A DNA stretch of 64,000 nt. Origin: BP-464 sp045805505. Its GTDB lineage: Bacteria > Actinomycetota > Thermoleophilia > Solirubrobacterales > Solirubrobacteraceae. The notes under the pieces are model-generated. The model was not told where the DNA came from, did not search any database, and saw only the letters and a list, made by a program, of their open reading frames with translations. The position numbers and the translations under genes were made by a program. Each line of letters starts with the position of its first letter. Within the stretch, counting starts at the first letter, position 1. Of this stretch, positions 26,362-33,153 are shown piece by piece. The DNA is taken from the NCBI GenBank assembly GCA_045805505.1, contig JBJMLA010000130.1:1-64000 (forward strand). The letters run 5' to 3'.

Positions 26362-26388
26362 ACCTAAAGGGGTCTGACCCCTTTAGGT
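26362..26388. terminator. 13-bp perfect palindrome, bidirectional terminator or REP-like element
   Basis: ACCTAAAGGGGTC-T-GACCCCTTTAGGT is a perfect inverted repeat with a 1-nt centre, 6 nt after the LVIVD gene stop. It shares the core GGGTCTGACCC with the repeat cluster at 35917-35984. It can fold on either strand; as RNA the effective loop would be larger. Confidence 0.6.
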
Positions 26389-26395
26389 GGTTCTT

Positions 26396-26422
26396 GCAGT
26401 ACTGCGCGGTGCGTAGTAGCGT
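26396..26422 (+). promoter_or_regulatory. PadR gene promoter with dyads
   Basis: TAGCGT (26417-26422) is 7 nt before GTG 26430. Upstream, GCAGTACTGC (26396-26405) is a perfect 10-bp palindrome; TACTGCG and CGTAGTA form an imperfect dyad into the -10. Autorepression by PadR is plausible. Confidence 0.45.
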
Positions 26423-26429
26423 GCGCGGC

Positions 26430-26765
26430 GTGGAACGGAGTCAGCTGCTCAGGGGGACGCTCGATGCCGCGGTCCTGGCCGTGGTGGCCGAGCAGGACGG
26501 CTACGGCTATGACGTGCTGCGGCGGCTGCGGGCGGCGGGGCTCGCCGATGTCGGCGACGCATCGGTGTACGGGACGCTGCGCCGGCTGTACAAGGCCGGG
26601 TCGCTGACCTCCTACGTGATGCCGTCCGGCGAGGGACCGCACCGCCGGTACTACGGGATCACCGACCACGGCCGCGCGCTGCTCGACGAGTCGCGGCAGA
26701 CCTGGACCAACTTCTCGAAGGCGCTCGACGCGCTGCTCGGGATCGATGTGGGGGTGAAGGCGTGA
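26430..26765 (+). CDS. PadR family transcriptional regulator
   Basis: 111 residues from GTG 26430. Winged-helix core: LLRGTLDAAVLAVVAEQDGY, then GYDVLRRLRAAGLADVGDAS, then VYGTLRRLYKAGSLTSY, and RRYYGITDHGRALLDE (the PadR wing). Stop overlaps the next GTG (GTGA). PadR proteins paired with HAAS-domain membrane proteins repress their own operon; the inducer is unknown. Confidence 0.92.
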   Translation: MERSQLLRGTLDAAVLAVVAEQDGYGYDVLRRLRAAGLADVGDASVYGTLRRLYKAGSLTSYVMPSGEGPHRRYYGITDHGRALLDESRQTWTNFSKALDALLGIDVGVKA

Positions 26766-27664
26766 GCGCCACGATGACACGGCCGCCCGAAGTGGCGGAG
26801 TACCTCGACCGCGTCCGCGCGCAGCTGGGCGACCTCCCGGCCGCCGAGCGCGACGAGCTGATGGCCGACGTCGAGGCCTCGCTGCTCGACGCCGCGACCG
26901 ACACGGCCGTCCCGCTCACCGAGAGGCTGGGATCACCCGAGGCCTTCGCCGGCGAGCTGCGCGCCGCGGCCGGCCTCGCCGCGCCGTCGGCGCCGCCGGC
27001 GCCGAGCCGCACCGACCGGCTGCGGCGCCATGCCCGCAGCCTGGCCGACGCCACCCGCGACTTCGCCCCGGCCTGGTGGGTCCTGCGCGCCTATGTCGCG
27101 GTGGCGGCGTTCGCGCTGCTCACCGAGTCCGGGTGGGCCTACCGCCTGCAGCTCGTTCCCGTCCTGTCGTCGGCCGACGTCACGATCGTCGTCGGCCTGT
27201 CGGTGCTGGGCCTCTCGGTCTGGCTGGGGCGCCGCGGGTTCCGCGCGATGCTCGTCGCCGACGTCATCCTGGCCGTGGCGATCGTGCCCGTGGCGATCCA
27301 TCTCGAGCGCCAGTACCGCGGCGGCGGTGAAGCGACGGTGACCACGGTGGTCGAGCCCGCCACGCAGGGCCTGGCCACCGACGGCCGGCCCATCGCGAAC
27401 ATCTACGCCTACGACCGCACAGGCAAGCTCCTGCACGACGTCCGCCTCTACGACGAGACCGGGGCGCCGCTGAGCGTCGGGTCCGCCGATCCCCAGCAGG
27501 ATCCGCTGCGGCGAACGGTCCGCTCCGCGTCGGGCGCCCGCGTCCTCAACGCTTTCCCGATCCGGTACTTCGAGGCGGGATCGCGGCACGTCGCCCGTCC
27601 CGACGCCGCTCCCCGCCACAAGGTCGCCGCGCTGCGCACCCCGGCGCTGCGCGACGGTCGCTAG
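26762..27664 (+). CDS. HAAS-domain membrane protein
   Basis: 300 residues. The N-terminal ~70 residues are a HAAS domain: VAEYLDRVRAQLGDLPAAER, then DELMADVEASLLDAA and ERLGSPEAFAGELRAAAGL. Four membrane helices (~105-180) follow, then an extracytoplasmic part with EATVTTVVEPATQGL. HAAS proteins are co-regulated with PadR and thought to sense or transport an unknown signal. Translational coupling to PadR (GTGA). Confidence 0.85.
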   Translation: MSATMTRPPEVAEYLDRVRAQLGDLPAAERDELMADVEASLLDAATDTAVPLTERLGSPEAFAGELRAAAGLAAPSAPPAPSRTDRLRRHARSLADATRDFAPAWWVLRAYVAVAAFALLTESGWAYRLQLVPVLSSADVTIVVGLSVLGLSVWLGRRGFRAMLVADVILAVAIVPVAIHLERQYRGGGEATVTTVVEPATQGLATDGRPIANIYAYDRTGKLLHDVRLYDETGAPLSVGSADPQQDPLRRTVRSASGARVLNAFPIRYFEAGSRHVARPDAAPRHKVAALRTPALRDGR

Positions 27665-27708
27665 TTGCGCAATCTTCCCCCGCCTGATCGGATGGCGGGG
27701 AGGAGAGC

Positions 27709-28983
27709 GTGGGAGACGTCGATGTCATCAGCCTGCTGACCGTCCCGCTGTTCACGGGGGCGATCGGCTACCTGACCAACTGGTCCGGCGTGTGGATGCT
27801 GTTCGAGCCCGTGCGCTTTCGCGGCTGGCGCCTCCCGGGGCTGGCGCCGCTGGTCAAGTTCCTGCCGCGCAAGGTCCAGCAGATCCCGGGCGTCATGCAC
27901 GGCGCGGTCGGCTGGCAGGGGATCATCCCGTCGCGCGCGGCGAAGATGGGTAGCCTCGCGGTCGACAAGGGCATCGCCAAGCTCGGCAGCCCGGCCGAGT
28001 TCTACTCGCAGCTCGACCCGGAGCTGATCGCCGAGCACGTGCTGCAGACCGCTCGCGGCGACATGCGCGACGTGGTCGAGCGGACGATGCAGCGCGAGCA
28101 TCCGGCCCTGTGGCGCGACATGCCGCCGCGGCTGCGCGAGCGCCTGCACGAGCGCGTCCAGGAGCAGCTGCCCGACGTGGTGCGCACGCTGATGGAGGAG
28201 ATCGGCGAGAACATCGACCACCTGCTCGACATCAAGCTGATGGTCATCCGGCGGATGGAGGGCAGCCCCGCGCTGGCCAACCAGATCTTCAAGTCGGTGG
28301 GCGAGCAGGAGCTGAAGTTCATCGTCAACTTCGGCTTCTGGTTCGGCCTCGTCCTCGGCGTGCCGACCGCGGTCCTCACCGAGGTCCTCTTCGACCAGTG
28401 GTGGCTGCTGCCGATCGTCGGCGTCGTCGTGGGCTACGTCACCAACCTGGTGGCGATCCTGATGATCTTCGAGCCCGTCGAGCCGCGCCGCATCCTCGGG
28501 GTGCGCTGGCATGGCCTGTTCCTGCGCCGTCAGCACGAGGTCGCCGAGGTCTACGCGGGGATCATCGCCGACGAGATCGTCACGGTCTCGAACATCGGCG
28601 AGGAGCTGCTGACGGGGCCGCGGTCAGACCGCACGCGCCATCTGATCGAGACCTCGATGCGCCCCGCGGTCGACAACGCGCTGGGCCCGCTGCAGCCCGC
28701 CGTGCGCGTCGCGGTCGGCACCCGCGAGTACGACGCGATCCGCGACTCGGTCGCCTCCGAGGCGATCAGCTACACGATCACCCCGCTGAGCGATCCGGAG
28801 TTCAACCGGCGCCAGGGCGCGGCGGTCAAGGCGCTCGTCGCCGAGCGGATGCGCGAGATGCCGCCGCGCGACTTCACCGAGATGCTGCGCACGGCGATCA
28901 AGGAAGATGAGTGGCTGCTGTACCTGCACGGCGCGGTGCTCGGCTTCGGCGCCGGGCTCGTCCACCTCGCCATCTTCGGCTGA
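27709..28983 (+). CDS. DUF445 family membrane protein
   Basis: 424 residues, GTG start behind a GGGGAGGAGA ribosome site (27697-27706). DUF445 features: N-terminal helix with LTVPLFTGAIGYLTNWSGVW, repeated in the second half as LLPIVGVVVGYVTNLVAILM, both of the 'GYxTNxxAxxMxFxP' type, and QLPDVVRTLMEEIGENIDHL between. The internal duplication of the GY.TN helix is visible. Function unknown; members are widespread in bacteria and fungi. The next gene follows 2 nt after the stop. Confidence 0.88.
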   Translation: MGDVDVISLLTVPLFTGAIGYLTNWSGVWMLFEPVRFRGWRLPGLAPLVKFLPRKVQQIPGVMHGAVGWQGIIPSRAAKMGSLAVDKGIAKLGSPAEFYSQLDPELIAEHVLQTARGDMRDVVERTMQREHPALWRDMPPRLRERLHERVQEQLPDVVRTLMEEIGENIDHLLDIKLMVIRRMEGSPALANQIFKSVGEQELKFIVNFGFWFGLVLGVPTAVLTEVLFDQWWLLPIVGVVVGYVTNLVAILMIFEPVEPRRILGVRWHGLFLRRQHEVAEVYAGIIADEIVTVSNIGEELLTGPRSDRTRHLIETSMRPAVDNALGPLQPAVRVAVGTREYDAIRDSVASEAISYTITPLSDPEFNRRQGAAVKALVAERMREMPPRDFTEMLRTAIKEDEWLLYLHGAVLGFGAGLVHLAIFG

Positions 28984-28985
28984 CC

Positions 28986-29741
28986 ATGAGCTCCCGAGAC
29001 CTCTTCGACGACCTGCCGTCGCTCGCCCGGCTCGCGCTCGGGGCGTACTGGCGCACGGCGGAGTTCGCTCTGCGCAGCTCGCTCGAGCTGACCCGCGGGG
29101 CGCTGCATTCGCTGGGCGTCGACGTGCCGCAGCCGCGGCCACCGGCTCCCGCGCCGGCACCGGACCGCCCGGCCGCCGGGCCCGATCCCGGTGCGCCGGC
29201 GCCGGCGCCGGCCCCCGCGCCCTCGGCCCAGCGCGTCTCGCTGCGCGAGCGCGGGGAGGAGCTGCTGCGCCGCTCGGCCGACGTCCACGAGGACGAGGAG
29301 GGCCATCCGGCCTACGAGCGGATCCTCGGCGAGATCCTGCCCGACGAGGCCCGCGTGCTGCGCCTGCTCTACGCGGCGGGCGCCCAGCCGGCCGTCGACG
29401 TGCGCGCCGGCGCCCTGCCGCTGAACTCGGCGACCGAGCTGATCGCGCCGGGCCTGACGATGATCGGCGCCGAGGCGGGCTGCCGGCGCCCGGAGCGCGT
29501 GCCCGCCTACCTCAACAACCTCTACCGGCTCGGCCTGGTCTGGTTCTCGCGCGAGGCGGTGCCCGAGCAGGGCCGTTACCAGGTGCTCGAGGCCCAGCCC
29601 GACGTCGTCGAGGCCCTGCGCTCCAAGGGCCGCGCGCGGACGGTGCGCCGCAGCATCGCGCTGACGCCGTTCGGCACGGACTTCTGCGAACGCGTATTGC
29701 CCCCGACCACCGGGGAGTTCTCGGCGCTGCGGCGCGGTTGA
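28986..29741 (+). CDS. Abi-alpha-like (DUF4393) protein
   Basis: 251 residues. After a helical N-terminus and a long Pro/Ala linker (~45-85), the C-terminal part ERILGEILPDEARVLRLLYA, then ELIAPGLTMIGAEAGCRRPE and RVPAYLNNLYRLGLVWFS, matches my memory of the DUF4393/Abi-alpha domain, with a winged-helix-like end (RRSIALTPFGTDFCERV). Abi-alpha proteins were first linked to abortive phage infection, but most chromosomal members have no proven defence role. Co-transcribed with DUF445 (2-nt gap). The family assignment is moderately sure. Confidence 0.65.
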   Translation: MSSRDLFDDLPSLARLALGAYWRTAEFALRSSLELTRGALHSLGVDVPQPRPPAPAPAPDRPAAGPDPGAPAPAPAPAPSAQRVSLRERGEELLRRSADVHEDEEGHPAYERILGEILPDEARVLRLLYAAGAQPAVDVRAGALPLNSATELIAPGLTMIGAEAGCRRPERVPAYLNNLYRLGLVWFSREAVPEQGRYQVLEAQPDVVEALRSKGRARTVRRSIALTPFGTDFCERVLPPTTGEFSALRRG

Positions 29742-29771
29742 CGACGGCGGGCTCCGGGAAGGGCTCGGGGC

Positions 29772-30953
29772 ATGAAAGCTGTCACCTGGCACGGCAAGCG
29801 CGACATCCGCGTCGACAACGTCCCGGATCCCATGATCCAGGACCCCACCGACTGCATCGTTCGCATCACCTCGACCGCCATCTGCGGGTCGGACCTGCAC
29901 CTCTACGAGGTCTTCGGCCCGTTCCTGGAGGAGGGCGACATCCTTGGCCACGAGCCGATGGGCATCGTCGAGGAGGTCGGGCCCGAGGTCCGCGAGCTCA
30001 AGGTCGGCGACAGGGTGGTCATCCCGTTCAACGTCTCCTGCGGCGACTGCTGGACGTGCGGCCAAGGCCTGCACTCCCAGTGCGAGACGACGCAGAACCA
30101 CGATCAGGGCACGGGGGCGTCGCTGTTCGGCTACACCAAGCTCTACGGGCAGGTCCCGGGTGGCCAGGCGGAGCTGCTGCGCGTGCCGTTCGCCGACAAG
30201 CTGCCCATCCGCGTCCCGCACGGGCCCCCGGACGAGCGCTTCCTCTACCTGTCGGACGTGATGCCGACGGCCTGGCAGGGCGTCAAGTACGCCGACGTCC
30301 CCGACGGCGGGACGCTGCTCGTCCTGGGTCTCGGGCCGATCGGCGACATGGCCACCCGCATCGCGATGCACCAGGGCAAGCGCGTCATCGCCATCGACCT
30401 CGTGCCCGAGCGGCTCGAGCGCGCGCGGGCCAACGGGGTCGAGGTCCTCGACCTGCAGACGCTCGACAACCCGGGCGACGTCCTGCGGGAGATGACCGAC
30501 GGCCGCGGCCCCGACGCCGTCCTCGAGGCGGTCGGCATGGAGGCCCACGGCTCCCCCGTCGCCGAGATCGCGCACAAGTTCATCGGGCTGCTGCCCGACG
30601 CGATCGCCGAGCCGATGATGAAGCAGGCGGGCATCGACCGCATGAACGCGCTGTATCTCGCGTTCGACGCGTGCCGCCGCGGCGGCACGGTGTCCATCTC
30701 CGGCGTCTACGGCGGCCAGGCCGACCCGTTCCCCCTGTTTCAGATCTTCGACAAGCAGCTGCAGCTGCGGATGGGGCAGGCCAACGTGCTGGCCCATGTC
30801 GACGACCTGCTGCCGCTCGTCACGGATTCCGACGTCCTGGGCTGCGAGGACTTCGCCACCCACCGCATCGGTTTCGACGAGGTGCCGGAGGCCTACGCGA
30901 CCTTCCAGAAGAAGCAGGACGGGGCGATCAAGTACGTGATCAAGCCCACATAG
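29772..30953 (+). CDS. zinc-dependent dehydrogenase, glutathione-independent formaldehyde dehydrogenase-like
   Basis: 393 residues. Catalytic zinc: STAICGSDLHLYEVFGPFLE (Cys, Asp) and ILGHEPMGIVEEVG (His-Glu). Structural zinc loop shortened to CGDCWTCGQGLHSQC. Cofactor motif VLGLGPIGDMATRIAMHQGK. The PTAWQGVKYADV stretch and the long insert are as in zinc-type alcohol dehydrogenases related to formaldehyde dehydrogenase. Acts on a small aldehyde or alcohol; unproven. Confidence 0.9.
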   Translation: MKAVTWHGKRDIRVDNVPDPMIQDPTDCIVRITSTAICGSDLHLYEVFGPFLEEGDILGHEPMGIVEEVGPEVRELKVGDRVVIPFNVSCGDCWTCGQGLHSQCETTQNHDQGTGASLFGYTKLYGQVPGGQAELLRVPFADKLPIRVPHGPPDERFLYLSDVMPTAWQGVKYADVPDGGTLLVLGLGPIGDMATRIAMHQGKRVIAIDLVPERLERARANGVEVLDLQTLDNPGDVLREMTDGRGPDAVLEAVGMEAHGSPVAEIAHKFIGLLPDAIAEPMMKQAGIDRMNALYLAFDACRRGGTVSISGVYGGQADPFPLFQIFDKQLQLRMGQANVLAHVDDLLPLVTDSDVLGCEDFATHRIGFDEVPEAYATFQKKQDGAIKYVIKPT

Positions 30954-30982
30954 AGCTTTCTCCACAAAACTCATCGACATTG

Positions 30983-30988
30983 TATAGT
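30983..30988 (+). promoter_or_regulatory. -10 box of the 31071 gene
   Basis: TATAGT inside an A/T-rich patch (30958-30990), rare in this GC-rich DNA, ~75 nt before ATG 31071. A convincing -35 is not seen. GGAGG at 31055-31059 serves as ribosome site. Confidence 0.45.
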
Positions 30989-31070
30989 TGCCGCCACGTG
31001 GTGCCCGGGAGGCCCCACGCCGTTCGACAACGACCAGGGCCCCGGCAGGGGCTTGGAGGCAGCCCTACAC

Positions 31071-33149
31071 ATGTCAAGAGCTCAGAGGTTCGCGTCGGCC
31101 TGCGCCGTCGCGGCGATGGCGGCCACAGCGGCCGCCGCACCCGGTCTCGCGCAGGACAGCGCGACCGGCGACCTGCCGCTGGATCCCCAGTGGCTGTCCA
31201 ACACGCTGCAGCGCGCCGCCACCACCGGCGAGGTGCAGAACAACACCATCCCCGGTGCTCTCGAGCGCCGCGACAAGGCCATCGCCGAGTGGAAGACTGC
31301 GCAGTCGGCCTTCGATGCCGGCAAGGCCAAGCAGCCCAACCCGCTCGCCAAGCCCGAGTACATCGTCGTCTGGTCGGCCAAGCAGAACGCGGCTGACGTC
31401 TACGGCAAGGAGCTCGGCCAGCTGGTCACCAACGCGACGGTCAACCCCCAGGGCCTGGCCGATCTCGTCAACCCGCAGTTCCTGCCGGGCCTCGACGGCT
31501 TCCAGGTCATCGACGAGCGCAAGCTCAACCTCGACGGCTCGGAGAACCCGGACTACGGCAAGGTCGTCAACTTCGTCCAGCTCCCGCTGCCGTGGGGTGT
31601 GGAGACCGAGGCGCACCACATGCAGTACGAGTGGCACGACGGCCAGCCGATCATCGCCGGCGGCCTGTTCAACGACACGACGTTCGTGCTCGGCACCAAG
31701 GACGTGCCGAACCTCGAGCTGCAGAACATCGTCCCGCCGCAGGAGACGCTGGGCGGCACGATCCCCGACGCGTACGACGCGGTCGGCGACGGCCGGTTCA
31801 TCGGCACCTACATGGGTGGTCCCGAGGAGAACTTCGGCGGCTCGCCCGGTGAGGTCGTGACGTTCAAGCCGGATCCGGAGAAGGGCCTCGTGCTCGAGTC
31901 CGAGACCCCGGCCGGCAACATCGGCGGCGTCATCGGCGGCAACGCCAACGGCGTGCCGGAGCCCTGCACCGTCCGCGAGGGCCGCCCGCTGGGCACCTGC
32001 GCGAACCCGCACGGCATCCAGATCCGCCAGGACCTGCAGCGCATGGTCACGGCCGACTACGCCGAGCCGCGCGAGATCGTCCTGGACCCGATCAAGACGG
32101 TCGACAAGTACGCGTTCCGCCCGACGGTCCGCGTCTGGGACACGGCCGACCCGGCCAAGCCCAAGCTGATCTCGGTCGCCCACATGCCCAGCGGCCCGGC
32201 CGAGCCCGCCCAGCGGGCCCACGAGCAGTACGGGATCATGGAGGACGCCAAGACCTGGCCCGACGCCAAGAAGTACAACGGCATCGAGTCCAAGGGCGTC
32301 TTCACCGGCTCGATGTGCGGTGGCGGCATCTTCTTCGCCCCGGACGTCACGGCGCTCAAGGGCGACTCGTCGAAGGAGTTCAAGCAGGTCTGGAACGACG
32401 GCCTGTCGCAGCTGGCGACCAAGAAGGGTGGCGGCGAGTTCCTCGACGAGCCGACCGCGTGCGACGGTGGTGCCTGGCATCAGGTCTCGCCCTCGAACAA
32501 GATCCTGTTCCGCTCGGTCCAGGGTCGCCTGCCCATCTCGGACAACTACTTCGACCAGGGTGAGCAGAAGCTGATCTACGACGTGAACATCGCGCCGCTG
32601 ATCAAGAGCGCCCAGGACGGCCACGTGTCCTGCGACATCTCGCGGGGCATCCACGAGGGCGGCCTGGACCTGACGGGCATCGAGGTGTTCCACAAGCTGG
32701 CCGCCGGCAAGAAGGTCGCCGACTGCCCGCGGCTCATCTCGTCGCTCGTCGTGCACGACCCCACCACGGGCGGCCCGCACTGGGGAGCTCTGGACAACCA
32801 CTCGGTCGACCAGAACGGTGTTCCGTGGCGACTGGTGTTCAGCGACTACTTCGTCGCACGCTCCGGCGTCGACGGCGACCATCGCCTGTTCACGGTCAAC
32901 GTCTCTCCGAAGGGCAAGCTCAGCTACGACAAGAGCTTCCGCGACGAGAAGACCGGGGCCCTCGGGGTCAACTTCAACCGCCGCAACTGGCCGGGCTCAC
33001 CGGACGCGGGCTTCTACAAGCCCCACTCCATGCTGTTCGTGTGCCCGCCGTCGATCTGCTCGGACACGGCAGCACCGGCGACCCGCGGCGTGACGAAGAA
33101 GGCCACGACGAAGGCCAAGGCCAAGCGCAAGGCGCGCAAGAAGGCCTGA
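31071..33149 (+). CDS. secreted propeller-like protein, function unknown
   Basis: 692 residues from ATG 31071. Signal peptide SRAQRFASACAVAAMAATAA ending APGLAQD. The central part has repeated strands (FNDTTFVLGTKDVPNLELQN, RVWDTADPAKPKLISVAHM-like) and His-rich loops (EAHHMQYEWHDGQP, WGALDNHSVDQNG, KPHSMLFVCPP) that recall selenium-binding-protein/methanethiol-oxidase propellers, which bind copper through His; this relation is a guess. The C-terminus is a Lys/Arg/Ala tail (KKATTKAKAKRKARKKA) likely to bind cell wall or nucleic acid. A CopC-CopD fusion follows 4 nt later, so a copper or redox link is conceivable. Confidence 0.7.
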   Translation: MSRAQRFASACAVAAMAATAAAAPGLAQDSATGDLPLDPQWLSNTLQRAATTGEVQNNTIPGALERRDKAIAEWKTAQSAFDAGKAKQPNPLAKPEYIVVWSAKQNAADVYGKELGQLVTNATVNPQGLADLVNPQFLPGLDGFQVIDERKLNLDGSENPDYGKVVNFVQLPLPWGVETEAHHMQYEWHDGQPIIAGGLFNDTTFVLGTKDVPNLELQNIVPPQETLGGTIPDAYDAVGDGRFIGTYMGGPEENFGGSPGEVVTFKPDPEKGLVLESETPAGNIGGVIGGNANGVPEPCTVREGRPLGTCANPHGIQIRQDLQRMVTADYAEPREIVLDPIKTVDKYAFRPTVRVWDTADPAKPKLISVAHMPSGPAEPAQRAHEQYGIMEDAKTWPDAKKYNGIESKGVFTGSMCGGGIFFAPDVTALKGDSSKEFKQVWNDGLSQLATKKGGGEFLDEPTACDGGAWHQVSPSNKILFRSVQGRLPISDNYFDQGEQKLIYDVNIAPLIKSAQDGHVSCDISRGIHEGGLDLTGIEVFHKLAAGKKVADCPRLISSLVVHDPTTGGPHWGALDNHSVDQNGVPWRLVFSDYFVARSGVDGDHRLFTVNVSPKGKLSYDKSFRDEKTGALGVNFNRRNWPGSPDAGFYKPHSMLFVCPPSICSDTAAPATRGVTKKATTKAKAKRKARKKA

Positions 33150-33153
33150 CGCA

